Positions 1 through 8,922 of a DNA stretch of 64,000 nucleotides are shown here, one piece after another; the first letter of the stretch is position 1, and each line of letters begins with the position of its first letter. The DNA is from Streptomyces griseoluteus (GTDB lineage Bacteria; Actinomycetota; Actinomycetes; Streptomycetales; Streptomycetaceae), in NCBI RefSeq assembly GCF_004784465.1, contig NZ_SRRU01000011.1, positions 186,001 to 250,000 of the forward strand, written 5' to 3'. The notes under the pieces were generated by a model. It had not been told where the DNA came from and made no database searches. It saw only the letters and a list, made by a program, of their open reading frames with translations. A program made the translations under genes and the position numbers.

Positions 1-139
1 TGATCAGCCGGTCGGGGTGGCGGCGGGCGGCGGCCGTGAACGCGTCCCGGCCGATCGCGGCGAGGACGACCGCGACCCGCGGGTCCTCGTCCAGCAGCCG
101 GGAGGCGACGGCACTGAACCGGTCACGCATGGTTTCCAT
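1..139 (-). CDS. transketolase, C-terminal subunit (partial, runs off left edge)
   Basis: Only the first 46 codons are inside the window; they read METMRDRFSAVASRLLDED and continue off the edge. The gene lies 31 bp after the stop of a transketolase N-terminal subunit, which is the usual order for split transketolases. The C-subunit would supply the pyrimidine-binding and C-terminal domains. A second in-frame ATG at 130 is an alternative start. Assignment rests on position and the short N-terminus, not on catalytic motifs, which are outside the window. Confidence 0.6.
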   Translation of the reverse strand, partial: METMRDRFSAVASRLLDEDPRVAVVLAAIGRDAFTAAARRHPDRLI

Positions 140-170
140 GATTTCCACGAGGGTGGGCCTTTCTGATCCG

Positions 171-869
171 TCAGCGGGCGTTCTTCGGTTCCACCCGGGC
201 GACGACCGCGTGCGGGCGGCCGGGGTGCGGGGCGGTGAAGGCTTCGTACAGCGCGGCGTGGTCACGTCCGTCGACGGTGGAGGTGGACCAGTTCGCGGCC
301 TCGAACCGGGCGGCGATGCCGCCGGGCAGGGCGTGGCTGGCGGAGGCGTTGTCCACGACCACGGTGTGCAGCCGGTCCAGACCGGCGGCCCCGGCGTAGG
401 CGATGGCCTCGTGGTTGCTGCCCTCGTCCAGCTCGGCGTCCCCGATCAGCACCCACACGGCCGGATCGGTGAGCCCCTGCGCCCGCAGCCCGAGCGCGCT
501 GCCGACGGCGAGCGGCAGCCCGTGCCCGAGCGATCCGCTGCCGATCTCGGCCCCCGGCACGAGCACCCGGTCCGGGTGATGCCCGAGCGGCGAGTCGTAC
601 GACCCGAAGCCGGGCAGCCACTCCTCGGGCACGAAACCCTTCGCCGCGAGCACGGCGTAGTACGCCATCGGCCCGTGCCCCTTGCTCAGCAGGAACCGGT
701 CCCGGTCCGTCGCCTCCGCCCGCTCGGGGGTGACATCGAGCACCCGGTCGTAGAGCACCCACAGCACGTCGAGCGTGGAGGTCGCGGCGAAGTCGTGCTT
801 CTCGTCGCCGGTCATCAGGCTCATCAGCCGGGGCAGATCGTCGTAGCCGTGGTCCGCTGTGATCGTCAT
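171..869 (-). CDS. transketolase, N-terminal (thiamine diphosphate-binding) subunit
   Basis: This 232-residue protein matches the N-terminal half of transketolase, which transfers two-carbon ketol units between sugar phosphates in the cytosol. SKGHG (residues 62-66) and the cofactor signature GDAELDEGSN (143-152) with downstream Asn are visible, as is GHGLP near 115. A full transketolase is about 650 residues, so this is the split form; the partner gene follows 31 bp downstream. It is transcribed away from the tRNA gene. Split enzymes of this type sometimes act on substrates other than pentose phosphates, so the physiological substrate is open. Confidence 0.88.
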   Translation of the reverse strand: MTITADHGYDDLPRLMSLMTGDEKHDFAATSTLDVLWVLYDRVLDVTPERAEATDRDRFLLSKGHGPMAYYAVLAAKGFVPEEWLPGFGSYDSPLGHHPDRVLVPGAEIGSGSLGHGLPLAVGSALGLRAQGLTDPAVWVLIGDAELDEGSNHEAIAYAGAAGLDRLHTVVVDNASASHALPGGIAARFEAANWSTSTVDGRDHAALYEAFTAPHPGRPHAVVARVEPKNAR

Positions 870-943
870 GCCGACGATCCTGCAACCTCAAGCCCGCTTG
901 AGGTCAACAACCGACCGGTGCGCGAGCACCGACCCGAGTGCGG

Positions 944-976
944 TAGAGTTTCCCTGCGCGTTTCGACCAGGGAAAC
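944..976 (+). promoter_or_regulatory. probable promoter -10 and leader hairpin of tRNA-Pro
   Basis: TAGAGT (944-949) is a good -10 hexamer upstream of the tRNA. It is followed by a perfect 9-bp inverted repeat, GTTTCCCTG (948-956) and CAGGGAAAC (968-976), which would form a hairpin in the 5' leader about 17 nt before the mature tRNA. No convincing -35 is visible. Confidence 0.4.
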
Positions 977-993
977 CCCAGGTCAAACAGCAT

Positions 994-1067
<74 letters not shown>

Positions 1068-1085
1068 CTTTACGAAGTCGCTGGT

Positions 1086-1121
1086 GAGGGCCGGTTACGG
1101 AGAAATCCGCAACCGGCCCTC
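1086..1121 (+). terminator. hairpin terminator of tRNA-Pro
   Basis: GAGGGCCGGTT (1086-1096) pairs with AACCGGCCCTC (1111-1121), with an inner CGGA/TCCG pair and a GAAA loop. There is no U-tract, as is common in streptomycetes. The same structure with compensatory base changes follows the second tRNA-Pro. Confidence 0.8.
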
Positions 1122-1712
1122 GGCCGTTGTCGGGGGACCAGTTGCCGACCGGGAGCCTTGACCGGCTCGGCGGGTCATGTCCGGCGATCCGTGAACCTGT
1201 ACTTCCGCCTCGGCGAACCAGATCGGGCCGGTGCGCCGGAGGTCCTGGCGGCGTAGCTCCTCGTGGCCGATTTCGGCGACTACGGGCCATCCCCGACCTG
1301 GGCTCGGTCGGGCCCCGCCCGGCGGTGTGCAGGGGACAGGCCGGGCGGGAAGCTGGGCCGCCCGATCCACCGGTCGGCCGGACGGGTCGGCTACCGCGCT
1401 TCGCGCGATCGCGGTTACTCAGCGCGGCCCTCTCCCGGATGCCCAGGACGGGCGGGGGAGAGGATGCGACGCTGGAGTGAGGGGCCCGCGAGTGGAGGTC
1501 CGAGTGCGTCTCATCCGGTCCGGGGCCCTCTCCTTCGGCCTGGCGACCATGTCCCGGTCCGGCTCCATGGACGCGACGCGGAACGGTGCGGTCAGTCTGT
1601 GAGGCCGCCGGCCGGGGCCTCACTCACCGGGCGTCGCCAGGCGTCCGTACGGCGTGGATCCGGCCCGCCGGGACCAGGACCGCGCGCCCACCCCGGAAGG
1701 CAGGTGTGTCCC
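1122..1712. other. 591 bp without a convincing gene; possible decayed coding remnant
   Basis: Open frames exist on both strands, but none has a good start, ribosome site and normal composition. On the minus strand around 1150-1280 a stretch reads like ordinary protein (for example AEIGHEELRRQDLRRTG and GPIWFAEAEVQVH) inside an otherwise Arg/Pro-rich frame, so it may be the leftover of a disrupted gene. I do not recognise the family. Confidence 0.3.
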
Positions 1713-1988
1713 ATGCGCACGTCGACCCGTATCGCCGGTGCCCTCACCGGTTTGACCCTCACCCTCGGTGGTGCGGTCCTCGCCGCTCCCGCGGTCCGGG
1801 CGGACATCCCCGCCTGCACACGGATGGCCGAACTGGCCGGTGCCACCGCGTCCGACTCCGTCACAGCGGCCTGCAGCCGTGGCGTGGTCGGAGACCTGCA
1901 GAGTTGTGTGACCGGGCTGACCGGTGCCGGAGTGGCGGGCGGCGCAGCGACCGGTGCCTGCCGGGCGGCGGCCCACGAACCGCGTTAG
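1713..1988 (+). CDS. small secreted cysteine-containing protein, unknown function
   Basis: A 91-residue protein with a clear Sec signal peptide: basic MRTSTR, a hydrophobic core rich in Leu/Thr/Gly, and a probable cleavage after AVRA near residue 30. The mature part is about 60 residues, Ala/Gly/Thr-rich, with four cysteines (in ACTR, AACS, QSCV and GACR) that could form two disulfides. GGAAGG (1695-1700) lies upstream of the ATG at a somewhat long spacing. The protein is presumably exported. No family is recognised. It stands alone behind the gene-poor stretch next to tRNA-Pro. Confidence 0.6.
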   Translation: MRTSTRIAGALTGLTLTLGGAVLAAPAVRADIPACTRMAELAGATASDSVTAACSRGVVGDLQSCVTGLTGAGVAGGAATGACRAAAHEPR

Positions 1989-2180
1989 AGGACCGCGCGG
2001 GGCAGCCGCCCGCCGGTACGGTCGGAGGCGGGTACGGCCCGTCTCCTCCTCAACCCCCGGTCTGCGCGGACACAACGCGGCCCCGGGTGGGCAGTTCCCG
2101 ACGCCAAGGACATCGACGTCGCCCCTCGGACCTGGCGTACCGGGTCGGCATGGCTTCTGCGACTCTCCCGGCTGCGCTCG

Positions 2181-2223
2181 CGCGGGGGCGTCCCGCGGCG
2201 CGTGGCCGCGGGACGCCCCCGCG
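2181..2223 (-). terminator. very strong hairpin terminator
   Basis: A perfect 19-bp inverted repeat with a 5-nt GCGTG loop: the left arm is 2181-2199 and the right arm 2205-2223, with GGGGGCGTCCCGCGGC at the core of the left arm. It sits 5 bp beyond the stop of the small secreted gene at 2229-2429 and probably ends its transcript. It may also stop readthrough from the plus-strand gene at 1713-1988. Confidence 0.85.
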
Positions 2224-2228
2224 TGGGG

Positions 2229-2429
2229 TTAGTCGATCTTCTCGCCGTTGTGCGAGCCGCCCTTGCACAGGTTGTCCGTCAGATCGGGCGTTCCACCGCC
2301 CTGCTTGCACTCGGAAGGGGTGACGTAGGACGCGGCACCCTGCGCGGTGGCGGTGGCGGCCCCCGTGAGGCCGAGTCCGGCGAGGGCTGTCGTGGCGATG
2401 ACGGCGGCGAGGATTCGTCGAATGTGCAT
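2229..2429 (-). CDS. small secreted peptide with one cysteine pair
   Basis: A 66-residue protein beginning MHIRRILAAVIATTALAG, a textbook Sec signal peptide, with likely cleavage after ATAQG or nearby. The mature peptide of about 35 residues has only two cysteines (SECKQGGGT and DNLCKGG), so one disulfide is possible. AAAGGGAAA is placed 6-8 nt before the ATG. A strong hairpin follows the stop. No family is recognised. Tiny secreted peptides of this type are common in streptomycetes, but I cannot assign a role. Confidence 0.65.
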   Translation of the reverse strand: MHIRRILAAVIATTALAGLGLTGAATATAQGAASYVTPSECKQGGGTPDLTDNLCKGGSHNGEKID

Positions 2430-2778
2430 TTGGTTTCCCTTTCACGGATTGCCTCGGTGGGGCACTTTTCAGGTTGAGATACCTCCATGTGGGTGACACG
2501 TCATGTTGCGCCATTCGGGTGACAGGGCGGTCGGGTGCGGGACCGCGGAGGAGACCCGCCGGGCAGCCCCTCAGAATTCGAACGACTCACCGCTGGATGG
2601 GTATTCGGAAAGCCCTTAAGGATCCCCATCGCGTGGATCTTTAAGCGGTTTTTTCGGTTGATTCCACGGAAAGGGCTCTTATCTTCTTCATTCGGGCGTG
2701 TCGGTCATGTCTGACGCCAGCATGGTGATCGAGCGGAGGGGGCTCCCCCTCTCGCCGCAGAAAGGTAAGGAGACCCCA
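2430..2778. other. divergent intergenic region, promoters expected
   Basis: This 349-bp gap separates two divergently transcribed secreted-protein genes. It is visibly richer in A+T than its surroundings (for example a T6 run at 2649-2654), as expected for promoters. I could not fix a convincing -35/-10 pair, and no RNA gene is seen. Confidence 0.4.
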
Positions 2779-3174
2779 GTGGTCAAGCGCGCGGTGAAGT
2801 GCGGTCTCGTGGCAGCGGCGGCTGCGGCGATGCTGGTCGGACCGACTGGCTTCGCGACAGCTGCCGGTACGGGAACGATGCACATCGTCGAGGGCAAGAC
2901 GGTCACGCTGCCTGTGTCGCCCGGCAATGGATATGCCGGTGACGCGGCGGCCTCGGCCACGTGTCCGGCGGGGGAGGTCCTCACGGGCGGCGGCGCCGAG
3001 GTGAAGGCCGGAAACTCGTACGTCCAGCGCTACAACCTCGCGGCCAGCAGGCCGATCGGCAACGAGACGTGGTGGGCCTACGCCACGAACAGTGACCCCA
3101 ACAACCCAGGCACGCTCCAGGCATTCGCGGTCTGCGCGAAGGTGACCAACGTGGATGTGATCCACACTCCCTGA
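2779..3174 (+). CDS. secreted protein of unknown function, about 105-residue mature form
   Basis: I start at GTG 2779 because AAGGAG (2767-2772) lies 6 nt before it and the product then begins with a normal signal peptide, MVKRAVKCGLVAAAAAAMLV, cleaved near ATAA. An upstream ATG at 2698 would add 27 residues before the signal. The mature part contains CPAGEVLTGGGAEV, a run of aromatic residues (NETWWAYATN) and a second cysteine near the C-terminus, suggesting one disulfide in a small beta-rich extracellular domain. Function is unknown. A hairpin resembling the tRNA-Pro terminators follows at 3257. Confidence 0.7.
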   Translation: MVKRAVKCGLVAAAAAAMLVGPTGFATAAGTGTMHIVEGKTVTLPVSPGNGYAGDAAASATCPAGEVLTGGGAEVKAGNSYVQRYNLAASRPIGNETWWAYATNSDPNNPGTLQAFAVCAKVTNVDVIHTP

Positions 3175-3256
3175 GTGCTCCTGAGCTGGGCAGGACAGGG
3201 TTCCGTCCGTTGGGCATCGGTGTCCGCCCGGCTCAGACCGGAGACAGTCACAGATC

Positions 3257-3290
3257 AGGGCCGGTTTCGGAGTAATCCGAAACCGGCCCT
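3257..3290 (+). terminator. perfect 15-bp hairpin, same family as tRNA-Pro terminators
   Basis: AGGGCCGGTTTCGGA (3257-3271) is exactly complementary to TCCGAAACCGGCCCT (3276-3290) around a GTAA tetraloop. The core GGCCGGTT...AACCGGCC plus CGGA/TCCG is shared with the hairpins at 1086-1121 and 48619-48654, but no tRNA precedes this one. It probably terminates the secreted-protein gene ending at 3174. Confidence 0.7.
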
Positions 3291-3391
3291 CGGTCGTACG
3301 TCGGTGGGTTCAGGCGTCGCGCTGATCCTGGAGCCACTGCTCGTAGGACGTGGTGCCGTGGACCTCCTCTGGGAGGTCCACGGCAAGCCAC

Positions 3392-3745
3392 TCAGCGGCT
3401 CAGCGCCAGCGCGGCGGCCGCCGCCGTGGTGAGACCGGCCGCCGCGCCCAGCGTGTATCCGACACAGCGCAGCCGCAACACGCGATAGCGCTCCTCGTAC
3501 TCGCTCCGCAGCGACCGGCAGCGGGCCGCGATGCGCTCCAGGTCCTGCTTGGCGCGGCGCAGGCTGTCGGAGACGTAGAGCTGCTCGATCTCCTCGCGCT
3601 GCGCCGTGGTCAGCCAGTCCATGCGCTCGACGAACTCCCGCGCCCGCTGCTCGGCCACCGCGATGGTGGCCTGCCACAGCAGATATCCCTCGACCTCGTT
3701 GCCGAGGCCGGCGCCTTCGGCTTCCTGCCCCGGCAGTCTGGTCAT
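3392..3745 (-). CDS. small membrane-anchored protein downstream of ctaD
   Basis: A 117-residue protein starting at ATG 3745, 14 bp after the ctaD stop, with a GGAG ribosome site. The first about 85 residues are charged and helical (VAEQRAREFVERMDWL, LRRAKQDLERIAARCR) and look coiled-coil. One or two hydrophobic segments rich in Ala/Leu follow at about 95-117, so the C-terminus probably sits in the membrane. Its tight coupling to ctaD suggests a role with this oxidase, for example assembly or anchoring, but no family is recognised. Confidence 0.7.
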   Translation of the reverse strand: MTRLPGQEAEGAGLGNEVEGYLLWQATIAVAEQRAREFVERMDWLTTAQREEIEQLYVSDSLRRAKQDLERIAARCRSLRSEYEERYRVLRLRCVGYTLGAAAGLTTAAAAALALSR

Positions 3746-3759
3746 GGTGGTCTCCGGAC

Positions 3760-5454
3760 TCAGTGCCCGATGGCGTACGCCTCGCGCTCCGCCCGCGCGA
3801 TGTCCGGGTGGTGCAGGTCGAACGCCGGGGATTCGCTGCGGATGCGGGGCAGGGTGACGAAGTTGTGGCGCGGCGGCGGGCAGGAGGTCGCCCACTCCAG
3901 CGAACGGCCGTAGCCCCACGGGTCGTCCACCTCGACCGGCTTGCCGTACTTCGCCGTCTTCCAGACGTTGTAGAAGAAGGGAAGCATGGACAGGCCGAGC
4001 AGGAACGACGAGATCGAGGAGACCGTGTTCAGGGCCGTGAAGCCGTCGGCGGCCAGGTAGTCGGCGTAGCGGCGGGGCATGCCCTCGGCGCCCAGCCAGT
4101 GCTGGACCAGGAAGGTGCCGTGGAAGCCGACGAACAGCGTCCAGAAGGTGATCTTGCCGAGCCGCTCGTCCAGCATCTTGCCGGTGAACTTGGGCCACCA
4201 GAAGTGGAAGCCGGCGAACATGGCGAAGACGACCGTGCCGAAGACCACGTAGTGGAAGTGGGCGACCACGAAGTACGTGTCCGAGACGTGGAAGTCCATC
4301 GGGGGCGAGGCGAGGATGACGCCGGTCAGACCGCCGAAGAGGAACGTCACGAGGAAGCCGGTCGTCCAGAGCATCGGTGTCTCGAAGGACAGCGAGCCCT
4401 GCCACATGGTGCCGATCCAGTTGAAGAATTTGACGCCTGTGGGGACCGCGATCAGGAACGTCATGAAGGAGAAGAACGGCAGCAGTACACCGCCGGTGAC
4501 GAACATGTGGTGCGCCCACACGGTCACGGACAGACCGGCGATGCCGATCGTGGCCGCGACCAGGCCCATGTAGCCGAAGATCGGCTTACGGGAGAACACC
4601 GGGATGATCTCGGTGGCGATGCCGAAGAACGGCAGCGCGATGATGTACACCTCTGGATGGCCGAAGAACCAGAAGAGGTGCTGCCACAGCAGGGGTCCGC
4701 CGTTGGCCGCCTCGAAGACGTGGGCGCCGAACTTGCGGTCCGCCTCCAGCGCCAGCAGCGCCGCCGCGAGCACGGGGAAGGCGAAGAGGACCAGCACGCT
4801 GGTGAGCAGCACGTTCCATACGAAGATCGGCATTCGGAACATCGTCATGCCCGGAGCGCGCATGCAGATGATCGTGGTGATGAAGTTGACCGAGCCGAGG
4901 ATCGTGCCGAAGCCGGAGAAGGCCAGGCCCATGATCCACAGGTCACCGCCGACACCGGGCGAGCGGACCGCGTCCGTAAGCGGCGAGTAGGCGAACCAGC
5001 CGAAGTCGGCCGCGCCCTGCGGAGTGATGAAGCCGCTGACCGCGATGAGCGAGCCGAACAGGTACAGCCAGTAGGCCAGCATGTTCAGCCGGGGGAACGC
5101 CACGTCGGGCGCGCCGATCTGGAGCGGCATGATCCAGTTCGTGAACCCCGCGAACAGCGGGGTGGCGAACATCAGCAGCATCACGGTGCCGTGCATCGTG
5201 AACGCCTGGTTGTACTGCTCGTTGGAGATGATCTGGATTCCGGGGCGCGCCAGCTCCGCCCGAATGAGCAGCGCCATCACGCCGCCGATCAGGAAGAACG
5301 CGAAGGACGTCGACAGATACAGCGTGCCGATCGTCTTGTGGTCGGTGGTCGTCAGCCACTTGACGACGACATTGCCGGGCTGCCTCCGGTGGATGAGAAG
5401 CTCGTTCTCGCTCGAGTCCTCAGCCGCCGGCTCGGGCTGATTGATGATTGTCAC
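3760..5454 (-). CDS. ctaD: cytochrome c oxidase subunit I (heme-copper oxidase), second copy type
   Basis: A 564-residue polytopic protein that reduces O2 to water at a heme a3-CuB centre in the plasma membrane. The metal ligands are all visible: H88 in TMHGTVML (heme a), H266 and Y270 in GHPEVY (CuB with cross-linked Tyr), HH 315-316 (CuB), and H399/H401 in AHFHYVVFG (heme a3 and heme a). The start is GTG 5454. No ctaC, ctaE or ctaF lies beside it, so the other subunits must come from elsewhere. Streptomyces genomes often carry such an extra ctaD away from the main cta operon. A small membrane protein follows in the same transcript. Confidence 0.95.
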   Translation of the reverse strand: MTIINQPEPAAEDSSENELLIHRRQPGNVVVKWLTTTDHKTIGTLYLSTSFAFFLIGGVMALLIRAELARPGIQIISNEQYNQAFTMHGTVMLLMFATPLFAGFTNWIMPLQIGAPDVAFPRLNMLAYWLYLFGSLIAVSGFITPQGAADFGWFAYSPLTDAVRSPGVGGDLWIMGLAFSGFGTILGSVNFITTIICMRAPGMTMFRMPIFVWNVLLTSVLVLFAFPVLAAALLALEADRKFGAHVFEAANGGPLLWQHLFWFFGHPEVYIIALPFFGIATEIIPVFSRKPIFGYMGLVAATIGIAGLSVTVWAHHMFVTGGVLLPFFSFMTFLIAVPTGVKFFNWIGTMWQGSLSFETPMLWTTGFLVTFLFGGLTGVILASPPMDFHVSDTYFVVAHFHYVVFGTVVFAMFAGFHFWWPKFTGKMLDERLGKITFWTLFVGFHGTFLVQHWLGAEGMPRRYADYLAADGFTALNTVSSISSFLLGLSMLPFFYNVWKTAKYGKPVEVDDPWGYGRSLEWATSCPPPRHNFVTLPRIRSESPAFDLHHPDIARAEREAYAIGH

Positions 5455-5742
5455 AGGTCCCGCTTCTCCTGGTGCTCGAGTTCCACCCGCGCCGTGGCGT
5501 CAGTGACGGCCATCCTTGCGGTTCGGGCCGGACCCCGGCTTCCTGAGCGGCCGACACGCCGCCGATCGGGGGGTTTTGGCACCCGGATGGAGTAGTGGGC
5601 CCGCGCGATGCCGCCGACATGGCGGACACAGCCGCGGGCGATCCCGGCCGGCCGTGGAGGGGGGGACTGTCCGCCCCGGTTATTCGTTGACTACCGTACG
5701 GTCCGCCCCGCCCGCACCGGCCGGGGCGGGACGGAGGACATC

Positions 5743-7368
<1,626 letters not shown>

Positions 7369-7374
<6 letters not shown>

Positions 7375-7692
7375 TGCGGGCTCGGAGCCGCTCCAGCGGA
7401 GCGTGACGTCCAGATGGGCGCTGGTGCCCGCGCTCGTCAGGACCGCGCCGAGCTTGGCGTCCAGGGTGACACCGAAGGTGACCTCCACCTCGTCGGGTCG
7501 CTGGGCGACGTCACGGAACTGGCCGATCACCTCGGAGGCGGCGGCGGTGATCGGCCGCAGGGCCTCCCGCAGGCTCTCTGCCGCGCTCTCCAGCCGGGTG
7601 CCCAGGCCCACGGCCCCGGTTCCGGTGCGGGTGGGCGGGGCGACGAGGACGCGGGTTCCGTCGTCGAGGGTGAACTGGATGGCGTCCGCCAT
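7369..7692 (-). CDS. Trypco1 domain protein (trypsin-co-occurring domain, CU044_2847 family)
   Basis: A 107-residue single-domain protein. The N-terminal strand segment FTLDDGTRVLVAPP, a central amphipathic helix (about 35-65) and the C-terminal stretch RPDEVEVTFGVTLDAK...LDVTLRW match the small family known to occur beside trypsin-like proteases in bacterial conflict or signalling clusters. It is the last gene of the seven-gene minus-strand cluster, 15 bp after the lipoprotein gene, with an AGGAGA ribosome site. A trypsin-like protease is indeed encoded in the same cluster (13383-15083). The biochemical role of the domain is not established; an adaptor or substrate-recognition role is inference. 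Confidence 0.8.
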
Positions 7693-7707
7693 GAGGTCTC
7701 CTGGAGG

Positions 7708-8922
7708 TCAGCGGGGTTTCGGTATGCTGCACAGCGGTGCGGGCGCGGGCTCCGGGGAGGGATCACCGAGTTGCCGCTGGACCTTGTCGAGTGCGGCCAG
7801 CAGCGGCCCCGGCGCCTTGCCGTTCGCGTAGTCCAGCACCGCCCGGTAGAACGCGGCGGACACATCGGGGTCCATCGCGTCGGCGGCGCTGAAGCAGAGC
7901 GCGAAGTCGGGGGAGCGGAGTATCCCGGCGATCCGGCCCTGGATCGTGTTGTCGTACTCCGTCACCTTGCGGTTGGCGGAAACCGCGAAGCCGGGTTCGT
8001 TCACCCACGTCCGCTGGGCCTCGGTGCTCGCCAGGTAGGTGATGAAGGCGTCGGCGCCGTCGTTCCCGGTGAACTTGCCGACGAAGTCCGCCGAGACCTC
8101 CAGGGCGTCGCGCGAGGACGGTACGTAGGTGTACTGGGCGTCGCTCACCTGGGCCGAGCTGAACGGCATCGCGGAGAGGGAGCCGTGGCTCAGTGCACAC
8201 CCGTGAGCGTCCTTGCTGCCTGCGGCCTGACGGAAGTTCCGCGCGGTCGCGCCCTGCAGGCCGGCGCCCACCGTCTTCCCCCACGCGGTCCACGCGTCCC
8301 TGACCGGTCCCTCGGCCCACTTCCCCTCGCCCGAGGCCCAGTCGGTGTAGGCGTCGACGCCCGCCTCGGAGAGCACCAGGTCCGCGATCCAGTCGGCCCC
8401 CGGCCAGCCGGAGGTCGGCCCGGACTCCAGCCCGAGGCACCAGCGGTATCGGCCGGGCCGGCCCGGTGAAGGCGGCTCGGTGGACCGGGCGTCGTACCAG
8501 ATCAGGCTCTTGAGGTCGGCCTTCACGGGGACCGCGTACACCTCCTGGGCGTGCGTGCCGAGCGCGCGGAAGGGCTCGACGTACGCGCTCGTGTCGACGT
8601 CCAGTTTCCGGAGCGCGTCCTCCTCCCGGTACTTGGTGATCGCGCCCACGCTGGGCAGTACGGCCAGGTCGGGCTCGGCGCCGGCGCCCACCGCGGCGTC
8701 GAGCTGCTGGGTGAGGGCGCGGGTGACCTGGGGTTCCACGTCGATGCCGGGGTGGCCGCGCTCGAAGTCCTTGACGACCGCGTAGAACGCCTGGAACTCG
8801 GTGCCGGACCACGGGACCATGATCGTCACCTTGCTCCGCTCCGGTCCGCCGCACGAGACGGACGCCAGGAGCAGCCCGAGGATCAGGGCGCAGCGCAGGA
8901 GGGGTGCCGTGGGCCGTCTCAT
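7708..8922 (-). CDS. extracellular solute-binding lipoprotein (ABC-type periplasmic-binding fold), orphan
   Basis: A 404-residue protein with a signal peptide ending in ASVSCGG (C24 as lipidation site), hence probably anchored on the outer face of the membrane. The mature protein starts VTIMVPWSGTEFQAFY, then FERGHPGIDVEPQV and AVGAGAEPDLAVLPS, typical of family-1 (sugar-type) binding proteins. No ABC permease or ATPase is nearby, so it is more likely a sensor than a transporter component. Its ATG overlaps the stop of the membrane-protein gene (ATGA), implying translational coupling. This recalls the mycobacterial GlnH-GlnX pair, although GlnH belongs to a different binding-protein family. 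The ligand is unknown. Confidence 0.85.
   Translation of the reverse strand: MRRPTAPLLRCALILGLLLASVSCGGPERSKVTIMVPWSGTEFQAFYAVVKDFERGHPGIDVEPQVTRALTQQLDAAVGAGAEPDLAVLPSVGAITKYREEDALRKLDVDTSAYVEPFRALGTHAQEVYAVPVKADLKSLIWYDARSTEPPSPGRPGRYRWCLGLESGPTSGWPGADWIADLVLSEAGVDAYTDWASGEGKWAEGPVRDAWTAWGKTVGAGLQGATARNFRQAAGSKDAHGCALSHGSLSAMPFSSAQVSDAQYTYVPSSRDALEVSADFVGKFTGNDGADAFITYLASTEAQRTWVNEPGFAVSANRKVTEYDNTIQGRIAGILRSPDFALCFSAADAMDPDVSAAFYRAVLDYANGKAPGPLLAALDKVQRQLGDPSPEPAPAPLCSIPKPR

Noticed and set aside
2698..2778. Start of the secreted protein at ATG 2698
   Set aside because: It would bury the signal peptide behind 27 polar residues; AAGGAG and GTG 2779 fit better.
3763..5595. A 610-codon plus-strand frame opposite ctaD
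   Set aside because: It is the antisense shadow of a fully conserved oxidase gene, Gln/Arg/His-rich and without a ribosome site.
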